This document shows, in pieces, positions 1 to 5,839 of a stretch of 8,514 nt of DNA. Source of the DNA: Chitinophagaceae bacterium. GTDB lineage: Bacteria > Bacteroidota > Bacteroidia > Chitinophagales > Chitinophagaceae. The notes beneath the pieces are model-generated. The model searched no databases. It was not told the DNA's origin and worked only from the letters and a program-made list of their open reading frames with translations. Positions within the stretch are counted from its first letter, which is position 1, and the number at the start of each line of letters is the position of its first letter. The stretch is from NCBI GenBank assembly GCA_947468255.1, contig CANIMM010000126.1, positions 1 to 8,514 of the forward strand, written 5' to 3'. Both the position numbers and the translations under genes were made by a program.

Positions 1-1
1 G

Positions 2-75
2 CGGGCTGGACGGGACTCGAACCCGCGACCTCTGCCGTGACAGGGCAGCATTCTAACCAACTGAACTACCAACCC
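2..75 (-). tRNA. tRNA-Asp, anticodon GTC
   Basis: Read on the minus strand, this 74-nt segment folds as a complete cloverleaf. The acceptor arm is GGGTTGG pairing with CCAGCCC (one G-T wobble). The D-arm is GTTC/GAAT, and the anticodon stem is CTGCC/GGCAG around the loop CTGTCAC, whose anticodon GTC occupies plus positions 39-41. The T-arm is GCGGG/CCCGT with the loop TTCGAGT. The discriminator base is G, as expected for tRNA-Asp. Only one base beyond the discriminator (a C) lies in the window, so it cannot be seen whether the CCA end is encoded. It delivers aspartate to GAC/GAU codons. Its terminator lies outside the window. Confidence 0.97.
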
Positions 76-134
76 GTTTCCCTTTAAACTGCTTAAAAAA
101 TCACTACTGACTCAATGCCTGTTTTTTGGGATTG

Positions 135-167
135 CAAAGATAGGTGTTTTAATTTTTTTTATCCAAA
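135..167 (-). promoter_or_regulatory. Promoter of tRNA-Asp (Bacteroidota TTTG / TAnnTTTG type)
   Basis: On the minus strand, TTTG at 167-164 is followed after 21 nt by TATCTTTG at 142-135. This matches the Bacteroidota primary-sigma pattern of a TTG-type -33 element and a TAnnTTTG -7 element 17-23 nt apart. Transcription should start near position 130, leaving a leader of about 50 nt to be removed by RNase P at position 75. It is the most complete promoter in the window; the -7 element is followed by CA, as at accA and ispD. Confidence 0.7.
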
Positions 168-238
168 ACTTTTATTAAAAAATCTTTCCGCTTAATTTTA
201 CATAACAGTTACTACTTTCACCGACTAATAACTCATAT

Positions 239-246
239 TAAATTTG
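239..246 (+). promoter_or_regulatory. -7 element of accA, almost abutting the start codon
   Basis: TAAATTTG fits the Bacteroidota -7 consensus TAnnTTTG exactly and ends only 4 nt before the accA ATG. Transcription would be expected to start at or about the ATG, making the mRNA leaderless or nearly so. No TTG -33 element is visible 17-23 nt upstream. No Shine-Dalgarno sequence is present. The same string followed by CAGT precedes ispD. Confidence 0.5.
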
Positions 247-250
247 CAGT

Positions 251-1258
251 ATGCCTGAATTAAAAAACCGTCAGTTCCTCGATTTTGAAAAACCTATCAA
301 AGATCTCTATGATCAGATAGACCTATTAAAAGTAGCGCAGGAAAAAAGCAAAACAGATATGAGCGGTTCCATCGCCTCATTGGAAAAAAGAATCATTGAG
401 ACTAAAAAAGAACTCACCCAACAACTTACGCCTTGGCAAAAAGTTCAATTAAGCCGTCATCCCGACAGACCCTATACCCTAAAATACATCGATAAAATGT
501 GCAGCAACTTTATTGAATTGCACGGCGACCGGAATTTTAAGGATGACAAGGCAATGGTGGGCGGTTTTGCTGACTTAGATGGCCAGACAGTAATGATCAT
601 TGGTCAGCAAAAGGGAATCAACACCAAATCGAGGCAAATTCGAAATTTCGGAATGGCCAACCCAGAAGGATACCGAAAGGCGATCCGGTTGATGAAGCTA
701 GCAGAAAAATTTAATAAACCTATCATTACATTGATCGATACTCCAGGTGCCTATCCAGGACTGGAAGCAGAAGAAAGAGGTCAGGGAGAAGCCATCGCCC
801 GCAATATATATGAAATGCTTCGGCTAAAGGTGCCCGTTATCTGCGTCATCATTGGCGAAGGGGCAAGTGGTGGTGCATTGGGCATAGGTGTAGGCGACCG
901 CGTTTATATGATGCAAAATACCTGGTACACCGTGATCTCCCCCGAAAGTTGCAGCAGTATTTTATGGCGCAATTGGGACAATAAAGAAAAAGCAGCGGAT
1001 CAACTGCGTTTAACCGGTGACGATATGTTGCAATTCGGTTTGGTAGATGGTGTTATTCCAGAACCCTTTGGAGGTGCGCACTGGGACTATGATGAGGCCG
1101 CAGATATTCTCAAAAAATTTCTACTCCCCGTTATTGCAGAACTAAAAATGATTGATCCCGAACAACGTTGCGAGCAAAGAATCGAAAAATTTGGAAAAAT
1201 GGGCTTCTGGGACGAATTGCCCGAAACAGGCAAAAATGAACCGTTGACTCAATCATAA
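251..1258 (+). CDS. accA: Acetyl-CoA carboxylase carboxyltransferase subunit alpha
   Basis: AccA pairs with AccD to form the carboxyltransferase that moves carboxyl from biotin-BCCP to acetyl-CoA, giving malonyl-CoA for fatty-acid synthesis in the cytoplasm. The 335-residue product is slightly longer than the roughly 320 residues usual for the family, because of a short polar insert near residues 30-45 and a tail. The N-terminus has the AccA signature FLDFEKPI (residues 9-16) followed by a helical segment, then LSRHPDRPYTLKYI (67-80). The crotonase-like core includes GGFADLDG (104-111), GQQKG (118-122), DTPGAYPG (163-170) and the glycine-rich GEGASGGALGIGVGD (202-216), which forms the oxyanion-hole and CoA region. 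The ATG is chosen because FLDFEKP lies close behind it and a -7 promoter element sits just upstream. It is monocistronic, ending at an intrinsic terminator. accD is not in the window. Confidence 0.97.
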   Translation: MPELKNRQFLDFEKPIKDLYDQIDLLKVAQEKSKTDMSGSIASLEKRIIETKKELTQQLTPWQKVQLSRHPDRPYTLKYIDKMCSNFIELHGDRNFKDDKAMVGGFADLDGQTVMIIGQQKGINTKSRQIRNFGMANPEGYRKAIRLMKLAEKFNKPIITLIDTPGAYPGLEAEERGQGEAIARNIYEMLRLKVPVICVIIGEGASGGALGIGVGDRVYMMQNTWYTVISPESCSSILWRNWDNKEKAADQLRLTGDDMLQFGLVDGVIPEPFGGAHWDYDEAADILKKFLLPVIAELKMIDPEQRCEQRIEKFGKMGFWDELPETGKNEPLTQS

Positions 1259-1262
1259 TCTG

Positions 1263-1295
1263 CCGAAAGATCAATCACTTTTCGGGCCTTTTTTT
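1263..1295 (+). terminator. Intrinsic terminator of accA
   Basis: Just after the accA stop codon, CCGAAAG (1263-1269) pairs with TTTTCGG (1279-1285), giving seven pairs with a terminal G-T. After GCC comes a run of seven T (1289-1295). The stem can be lengthened with a bulged G by pairing G1262 with C1287. It separates accA from the oxidoreductase gene downstream. Confidence 0.75.
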
Positions 1296-1379
1296 ACTTT
1301 CAACCCCAATCTCGAATTGCTTCGATTTTGTATGGTTGGAGAATGAATATCCCCTGTACCTATTTATTAACATCCCTGT

Positions 1380-1396
1380 ATAAGGCAACACCTTAT
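1380..1396. repeat. Inverted repeat ATAAGG-N5-CCTTAT upstream of the oxidoreductase gene
   Basis: A perfect 6-bp dyad, ATAAGG (1380-1385) and CCTTAT (1391-1396) with the spacer CAACA, lies 13 nt before the putative -7 element TATCTTTG. It covers the place where a -33 element would be expected and no TTG is found there. It could be an operator or a chance palindrome in AT-rich DNA; sequence alone cannot decide. Confidence 0.35.
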
Positions 1397-1409
1397 CAAC
1401 GGAGCAACT

Positions 1410-1417
1410 TATCTTTG
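1410..1417 (+). promoter_or_regulatory. Putative -7 element of the Gfo/Idh/MocA gene
   Basis: TATCTTTG matches the Bacteroidota -7 consensus TAnnTTTG and ends 17 nt before the ATG at 1435, predicting a leader of about 10 nt. A -33 TTG is missing at the expected distance, so the site is supported by one element only. The gene follows a terminator, so it needs its own promoter. Confidence 0.45.
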
Positions 1418-1434
1418 AATAAACAATTACCATT

Positions 1435-2406
1435 ATGTTAAAAGTTGGTGTTTTTGGTGTTGGTCACTTGGGCAAGATTCATCTAAACAACTGGAAAGAA
1501 ATTGAAGGGGTAGAATTAATCGGATTTTTTGACCCTTCGCCAGAAAACGCAAAAGAAGTAAATGAAAAATACCAGCTAGCAAGCTTTGAAAATGCGGAAC
1601 AACTCATGGACGCCTGCGACCTAGTTGACATTGTAGCCCCCACCACCGAACATTTTGAGATAAGCAAGGCTGCCATCACCAAGGGTAAACACGTTTTTGT
1701 TGAAAAACCCTTGGCCAACACGATGGACGAGGCAAGGGAATTACTCAAGCTTGCTAAAGAAGCCAATATAAAATTTCAGGTTGGTCATGTTGAAAGATTT
1801 AATCCTGCTTTTTTAGCTTTGAAAGACTATACCATCAACCCAATGTTTATTGAAGTGCATCGCCTAGCACAATTTAATCCACGCGGCACCGATGTAAGCG
1901 TCATACTGGACCTGATGATACACGATATTGACATTATCCTCAATCTGGTAAATAGCAATGTAAAAAACATTTCTGCCAATGGCGTGGCAGTAATGAGCGA
2001 TACGCCCGACATCGCCAACGTTCGCATTGAATTTGATAATGGCTGTGTTGCCAATCTTACCAGCAGCCGCATATCTATGAAAAAAATGCGCAAAATGCGC
2101 TTGTTTCAAAAAGACGCCTACATTGGTATAGATTTTTTAGAAAAGAAAACAGAAGTTATCAAGCTCAATACCCCCGAAGATAAACAGGTATTTACTTTTG
2201 ACATCGAGACCAACAATGGCAAAAAAACAATCGCCATAGCCAACCCTACTATAGTGGTGGGTAATGCAATCAAAATGGAATTGGAAGGATTTGTAAATGC
2301 GATCAATCAAGGTACCGATACACCGGTAACCATTCTAGATGGATTTAGGGCAATGGATGTAGCGCACCAAATTTTGGAAAAAATCAATAACCAGCAATTA
2401 AGTTAA
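1435..2406 (+). CDS. Gfo/Idh/MocA-family NAD(P)-dependent oxidoreductase
   Basis: The 323-residue product has the two-domain layout of this family. The N-terminal Rossmann fold has the dinucleotide motif G-x-G-x-x-G (G8, G10, G13), an acidic residue after beta-2 (FFDPS, 31-35) and the family EKP motif (90-92, catalytic-region lysine). The C-terminal substrate domain follows, with GHVERFNPAF (117-126) and DLMIHDIDIILNL (159-171), where D159 and H163 are the usual catalytic-site residues. The family oxidises or reduces sugars, inositols or nucleotide sugars at a hydroxyl or keto carbon. The GHVERFNPAF segment and a basic stretch with KKMRKMRLFQ (216-225) remind me of GnnA-type UDP-GlcNAc 3-dehydrogenases, which work with an aminotransferase in making 2,3-diamino lipid A. 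This comparison is from memory, and no aminotransferase partner is in the window, so the substrate is left open. The start is the only sensible ATG before the Rossmann strand. Confidence 0.9.
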   Translation: MLKVGVFGVGHLGKIHLNNWKEIEGVELIGFFDPSPENAKEVNEKYQLASFENAEQLMDACDLVDIVAPTTEHFEISKAAITKGKHVFVEKPLANTMDEARELLKLAKEANIKFQVGHVERFNPAFLALKDYTINPMFIEVHRLAQFNPRGTDVSVILDLMIHDIDIILNLVNSNVKNISANGVAVMSDTPDIANVRIEFDNGCVANLTSSRISMKKMRKMRLFQKDAYIGIDFLEKKTEVIKLNTPEDKQVFTFDIETNNGKKTIAIANPTIVVGNAIKMELEGFVNAINQGTDTPVTILDGFRAMDVAHQILEKINNQQLS

Positions 2407-2413
2407 TTGGTAC

Positions 2414-2432
2414 AATGGATTTCATATCCATT
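2414..2432. repeat. Perfect 7-bp hairpin after the oxidoreductase stop codon
   Basis: AATGGAT (2414-2420) and ATCCATT (2426-2432) pair perfectly around the loop TTCAT, starting 7 nt after the TAA. No T-run follows on either strand, so it is not a canonical intrinsic terminator. It may fold at the mRNA 3' end of the oxidoreductase gene. Its last two bases are shared with the larger inverted repeat that follows, so the two structures compete slightly. Confidence 0.5.
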
Positions 2433-2480
2433 AGCAAGTGAATTAGTCCAAATCACTCCAATAGGAAAATTCCTTGCTAA
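2431..2480. repeat. Long imperfect inverted repeat in the convergent gap
   Basis: TTAGCAAG (2431-2438) pairs with CTTGCTAA (2473-2480). After one bulged base (T2439), GAATT (2440-2444) pairs with AATTC (2468-2472), giving 13 pairs; TCC/GGA (2447-2449, 2464-2466) can add three more. On the plus strand it is followed by A rather than T, so it is not a standard terminator for the upstream gene. Its right arm includes two bases of the ispD terminator T-run. Confidence 0.6.
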
Positions 2481-2502
2481 AAAACATTTCAACCCTTGAA
2501 AT
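2479..2502 (-). terminator. Intrinsic terminator of ispD
   Basis: Read on the minus strand, three bases after the ispD stop codon, ATTTCAA (2502-2496) pairs perfectly with TTGAAAT (2492-2486) around the loop GGG. One G and then six T (2484-2479) follow. The stem is AT-rich, but the geometry is that of a rho-independent terminator. On the plus strand the same stem is followed only by ATTTTA. Confidence 0.65.
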
Positions 2503-2505
2503 ATT

Positions 2506-3183
2506 TTACCGTTGGGTAGCCGTATTGATAATCCCTTCCGCCAATAATAGATCAACCGGTTGGGTGATTTTTATATTTTGCTCCTCTCCTTCAATCAAAT
2601 TTACCCTCAATCCAAAAGCCTCCACAACGGTGGCCTCATCAGTAAATTTGTCTTTATAATCGATGGCAAAAGCCGGTAACAAAATTTTACTGTGAAAAGT
2701 CTGGGGTGTCTGAACCAGCTTTACCCTATCGCGTTCAATAGCCTCGCTACCTTCTTCATTTACCATACGCACACTGTCTTTTGAAGCAGTAACAGGTATA
2801 GCAGAACCAAATTCTACCGCTGCAAGATAGCAACGATGAATAAGGTCAACTGATAGCAAACACCTAACCCCATCATGAACAAATACAATACTCTCTTCAC
2901 TAACCAATTGAAGTCCATTTTGAACTGAGTGAAACCTTGTCCGACCACCGACCGTTATTTTTATCCGATCGTAATCAAAAAATGCATCGATGATTTCCTG
3001 TCCGGCTGCAATATAATCTTCAGGCAATACCAGAATGATCTGCAGATCAGCGTAGGATTGTAAAAAAGTATCCAGCGTATAATACAGTATTGGCTTATTT
3101 TTTAAAAGTAAAAATTGCTTGGGCAAATTCACCTTCATTCTACTGCCAATACCTCCGGCAACAATAATTGCGTATTTTTTCAT
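2506..3183 (-). CDS. ispD: 2-C-methyl-D-erythritol 4-phosphate cytidylyltransferase
   Basis: IspD joins CTP and 2-C-methyl-D-erythritol 4-phosphate to make CDP-ME, the third step of the MEP pathway to isoprenoid precursors, in the cytoplasm. The 225-residue product has the family's normal length. Visible motifs are the nucleotide-binding loop IIVAGGIGSRM (6-16), LPKQF (20-24), VGGRTRFHSVQNGL (78-91), VHDGVRC (102-108), QTPQTF (158-163), DEATVVEAFG (182-191) and EQNIKITQPVDL (201-212). The start is ATG at 3183 (protein MKKYAIIVAGG). An upstream in-frame ATG at 3222 would add 13 residues unlike the family, and the -7 element lies between the two. The HD-x-x-R segment ends in Cys where Pro is usual (HDGVRC). 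It is a single-gene unit, convergent with the oxidoreductase gene and divergent from proB. IspE and IspF are not in the window. Confidence 0.95.
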   Translation of the reverse strand: MKKYAIIVAGGIGSRMKVNLPKQFLLLKNKPILYYTLDTFLQSYADLQIILVLPEDYIAAGQEIIDAFFDYDRIKITVGGRTRFHSVQNGLQLVSEESIVFVHDGVRCLLSVDLIHRCYLAAVEFGSAIPVTASKDSVRMVNEEGSEAIERDRVKLVQTPQTFHSKILLPAFAIDYKDKFTDEATVVEAFGLRVNLIEGEEQNIKITQPVDLLLAEGIINTATQR

Positions 3184-3188
3184 TACTG

Positions 3189-3196
3189 CAAATTTA
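3189..3196 (-). promoter_or_regulatory. -7 element of ispD, almost abutting the start codon
   Basis: On the minus strand TAAATTTG exactly fits TAnnTTTG and lies 5 nt before the chosen ATG (3183), in the context TAAATTTGCAGTAATG. This supports 3183 rather than 3222 as the start and predicts a leaderless or nearly leaderless mRNA. No TTG is visible at the -33 position. Confidence 0.5.
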
Positions 3197-3395
3197 TAAT
3201 TATTCGAGTAAAGAAAACACATAGCATTTGTATACCTTTTTCAACCATCACAAACTAAAATACCCCCTATCCCTTAATTGGACCTAGCTTCCTTTAACAA
3301 CTTGATAAATCAATCCAATGCAAGGCCGAAATACAGAAAAATGGGGATTCGATAATTCAGATAGTACTGAAAATGGGTATTTGCATTAAAAACTA

Positions 3396-3403
3396 TAATT
3401 TTA
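3396..3403 (+). promoter_or_regulatory. Weak -7 candidate for proBA
   Basis: TAATTTTA differs from TAnnTTTG only in the last base and ends 3 nt before the proB ATG, a placement like that of accA and ispD. The overlapping TATAAT (3394-3399) is probably incidental. No -33 TTG is found at proper spacing, so the call is tentative. Confidence 0.3.
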
Positions 3404-3406
3404 CAT

Positions 3407-4498
3407 ATGCCAAAAAGAAAAAAAAGAATTGTAATTAAAGTAGGTTCAAATGTGGTAGCACAACCAGGTGGTGGGCTTGACTTAAGTAGCATTGAAGGGC
3501 TTACCAACCAAATTAGTACACTCAACAAAAAAGGAATTGACATCATATTAATATCCTCCGGAGCAGTTGCGGCAGGAAGGAGTTTGATTACTCCACCAAA
3601 AAAAACAGATGAAATCAGCAAAAGGCAATTGTTTGCTTCGGTGGGCCAGATCAAACTGATTAATATTTACGCAGAACAATTTGCCAAACAAGATTGCTTA
3701 TGCGCACAGGTATTGGTAACGAAAGAGGATTTTAGAGATCGAGAACATTACATCAACATGAAAAATTGCATTACTGTTTTACTAGAAAACAATGTAATCC
3801 CTATTTTGAATGAAAATGATGTTATATCTGTAACGGAATTGATGTTCACCGACAATGATGAGCTAGCAGGATTGGTTTCAAGCATGTTGGATGCCGACAA
3901 ATTAATTATCCTTTCCAATGTAAAAGGCATTTATGATGGTTCCCCCAACCATTCATCTTCTAAATTGATTCCAGTAATTGAATTTGGCGATACCGGATTT
4001 GAAAGCTTTATTACCTCCGAAAAATCTAATTTCGGACGAGGTGGCATGTTAACCAAATGTAGTATGGCCAACAAAGTGGCTAGTATGGGCATTCCTGTTC
4101 AGATAGCCGATGGTAAAGAAGCAAATATTTTAATTGACATTACCAACAACTTACCCATTGGCACTTTATTTAAACCGAGAAAAAATATTTCAAGTATAAA
4201 AAAATGGGTGGCGCACTCAGAGGGTTTCGTAAAAGCTGCTGTGTACATTGATGAAGGTGCCGAAAAAGCGCTCCAATCTAATAAACCAACCAGCTTACTT
4301 CCTGTAGGCATTACAAAAATTGAAGGGGTTTTTAAAAAAGGGGAAATTATTCAAATTATCAGTAACACCGGCAAAAAATTAGGAGTAGGTAAAGCCCAAT
4401 ATCACTCAGAAAAAGCGGCTGAACTAATGAGCAAAAAAAACGAAAAAGCTTTGGTGCATTACGATTACTTATTCTTAAACAACGAACTAACCAAATGA
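3407..4498 (+). CDS. proB: Glutamate 5-kinase with C-terminal PUA domain
   Basis: ProB phosphorylates L-glutamate with ATP to gamma-glutamyl phosphate, the committed step of proline synthesis, in the cytoplasm. The 363 residues match the long two-domain form (E. coli about 367). The amino-acid kinase domain covers roughly residues 5-255: IKVGSNVV (10-17, with the phosphate-binding lysine), SSGAVAAGR (50-58), NENDVIS (135-141), DNDELAGLVSSMLDADKLIILSNVKGIYDGSP (149-180 region) and the substrate loop GRGGMLTK (210-217). A PUA-like domain follows at about 270-350. Full-length ProB enzymes of this type are commonly feedback-inhibited by proline, which is inferred here, not seen. It overlaps proA by 4 nt (ATGA), so translation is probably coupled and the unstable acyl phosphate can be used at once by ProA. 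Confidence 0.96.
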   Translation: MPKRKKRIVIKVGSNVVAQPGGGLDLSSIEGLTNQISTLNKKGIDIILISSGAVAAGRSLITPPKKTDEISKRQLFASVGQIKLINIYAEQFAKQDCLCAQVLVTKEDFRDREHYINMKNCITVLLENNVIPILNENDVISVTELMFTDNDELAGLVSSMLDADKLIILSNVKGIYDGSPNHSSSKLIPVIEFGDTGFESFITSEKSNFGRGGMLTKCSMANKVASMGIPVQIADGKEANILIDITNNLPIGTLFKPRKNISSIKKWVAHSEGFVKAAVYIDEGAEKALQSNKPTSLLPVGITKIEGVFKKGEIIQIISNTGKKLGVGKAQYHSEKAAELMSKKNEKALVHYDYLFLNNELTK

Positions 4499-5757
4499 GT
4501 ATAGGACTTCATTCATTGACAGATAATTTTAAGTCTGTTCAACAGGCAAGCAGAAAACTGGGTCAAATAAGCAAAGAAAAAGTAACAGCTGTATTAATCA
4601 GTTTAGCTGATGCTGCTATTAGCCACAGTGAAACGATTTTAATGGAGAACCAAAAGGATCTTGACAGGATGTCGACAGCAGATCCTAAGTACGATCGACT
4701 TCAACTTACTAACCAACGACTGCAGGATATTGCCAATGAAATTAGAAAAGTAGCCGCACTGCCAACACCAGTGGGCATTACGCTAGAGCAACGCACCATG
4801 GAAAATGGTATTCACATCAGCAAGATTACAGTGCCACTAGGCGTAATCGGTGTTATTTTTGAAGCCCGTCCCAATGTTACTTTTGATGTATTCGCCCTCT
4901 GTTTACAATCTGGCAATGCCTGTATTTTGAAAGGAGGAAGTGATGCAGCATTTTCTAATGTAGCTATTGTACAGCTCATCCAGTCTGTTTTACAACAACA
5001 TGGTCTTCCCGAAAACTGCATTGAACTGCTACCTGCCACTAGAGAAGCTACCACTGAATTATTGAATGCGGTGGGTTATGTGGATGTGATTATTCCCCGA
5101 GGTAGTCAGCAACTCATTGACTTCGTTCGCAAAGAATCTAAAGTGCCCGTTATTGAAACTGGTGCAGGAATAGTGCATGCCTATTTTGATGAAAGCGGTG
5201 ATATTGAAAAAGGAAAAGCGATCATTTTGAATTCAAAAACTAGAAGAGTCAGCGTATGCAATGCATTGGACTGTTTGCTACTGCATGCCAGTCAATTAAA
5301 AAACCTACCCGAACTGGTTAGCAATATGGCTAATAAAAATGTACTCCTTTATGCCGATGAAGCTGCCTATGGTGCATTAGAAAATAATTATCCCTCCAGC
5401 TTATTAATACATGCCAATGAAAAGCATTACGGAACTGAATTTCTTGACTATACCATGGCCATTAAAACAGTACCAGATATTGAATCGGCTATTAATCATA
5501 TTTCGCAACACAGCAGCAAACATAGCGAAACGATCATAGCTGAGAACCCAACACATATTGAGCAGTTTCTTCAACAAGTGGATGCCGCAGTAGTGTATGC
5601 TAATGTGTCTACTGCTTTTACAGATGGTGCACAATTTGGCCTCGGCGCCGAAATAGGTATTAGCACCCAAAAATTACATGCAAGAGGTCCGATGGCACTG
5701 AAGGAATTATGTAGCTATAAATGGATCGTTCGGGGCGATGGACAAGTAAGGGGATAA
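4495..5757 (+). CDS. proA: Gamma-glutamyl phosphate reductase (glutamate-5-semialdehyde dehydrogenase)
   Basis: ProA reduces gamma-glutamyl phosphate with NADPH to glutamate 5-semialdehyde, which cyclises to pyrroline-5-carboxylate, the substrate of ProC. The 420-residue product has the normal family length and aldehyde-dehydrogenase-like fold. Motifs are VPLGVIGVIFEARPNVTFD (113-131), CILKGGSDA (143-151), IIPRGSQQLIDFV (199-211), the active-site segment SKTRRVSVCNALDCLLLH with probable catalytic Cys255, and FGLGAEIGISTQKLHARGPMAL (381-402). The usual NASTRF stretch reads NVSTAF here (370-375), with Ala where many homologues have Arg. The start overlaps the proB stop (ATGA) and the gene ends with tandem stops TAATAA. 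No Shine-Dalgarno sequence is seen, so initiation probably depends on coupling. proC is not in the window. Confidence 0.96.
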   Translation: MSIGLHSLTDNFKSVQQASRKLGQISKEKVTAVLISLADAAISHSETILMENQKDLDRMSTADPKYDRLQLTNQRLQDIANEIRKVAALPTPVGITLEQRTMENGIHISKITVPLGVIGVIFEARPNVTFDVFALCLQSGNACILKGGSDAAFSNVAIVQLIQSVLQQHGLPENCIELLPATREATTELLNAVGYVDVIIPRGSQQLIDFVRKESKVPVIETGAGIVHAYFDESGDIEKGKAIILNSKTRRVSVCNALDCLLLHASQLKNLPELVSNMANKNVLLYADEAAYGALENNYPSSLLIHANEKHYGTEFLDYTMAIKTVPDIESAINHISQHSSKHSETIIAENPTHIEQFLQQVDAAVVYANVSTAFTDGAQFGLGAEIGISTQKLHARGPMALKELCSYKWIVRGDGQVRG

Positions 5758-5806
5758 TAAATATTTTTCTTTTCCAACAGTATTGTTGTACCAATCGGAA
5801 AATCGT

Positions 5807-5839
5807 TTGCGGTAGTAAGTGCCTACGCAAGGTATTTTT
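5807..5839 (+). terminator. Possible terminator of proBA, overlapping the end of the GT9 gene
   Basis: TTGCG-(G)-TAG (5807-5815) pairs with CTA-CGCAA (5823-5830), making eight pairs with one bulged G and a 7-nt loop. Then come GGTA and five T (5835-5839). The T-run is short and displaced by four bases, so the strength is uncertain. The right arm contains the stop codon of the opposing glycosyltransferase gene, so the two convergent units share this DNA. Confidence 0.4.

Larger units (their letters stand above)
3184..3406. other. Divergent spacer between ispD and proB
   Basis: This 223-bp AT-rich spacer carries the ispD -7 element at its left end and a weak proB -7 candidate at its right end. 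I found no RNA gene, riboswitch fold or convincing coding sequence in it. An antisense open frame entering it from within proB has no recognisable protein features. Confidence 0.6.

Noticed and set aside
1..76. tRNA-Asp as an attachment site for an integrated element
   Set aside because: No integrase, no repeat of the tRNA 3' end and no foreign-looking genes occur in the window; sequence beyond the tRNA 3' end is not available.
1312..1329. Small hairpin TCGAA-TTGC-TTCGA followed by TTTT as a second accA terminator
   Set aside because: The stem is only five pairs with four T, and a better terminator lies just upstream.
1479..2306. Several antisense frames opposite the oxidoreductase gene
   Set aside because: Composition is that expected from reading the coding strand backwards, and none resembles a known protein or extends beyond the gene.
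3183..3222. Longer ispD beginning at the ATG at 3222
   Set aside because: The extra 13 residues are unlike IspD N-termini, and the -7 element lies between the two ATGs, so a transcript from it would lack the upstream start.
3310..3654. Antisense open frame of 114 codons covering the proB start and part of the spacer
   Set aside because: It lies mostly opposite well-supported proB, its protein has no recognisable family features, and no promoter or start context supports it.
4433..4440. Run of eight A in proB (and another near its 5' end) as a programmed slippage site
   Set aside because: The frame is intact, the product has normal length, and A-runs are expected in lysine-rich AT-rich coding sequence; nothing downstream suggests a useful alternative frame.
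5775..5788. CAACA-GTAT-TGTTG hairpin as a terminator for the GT9 gene
   Set aside because: Only five pairs, and on the minus strand it is followed by GAAAAG rather than a T-run.
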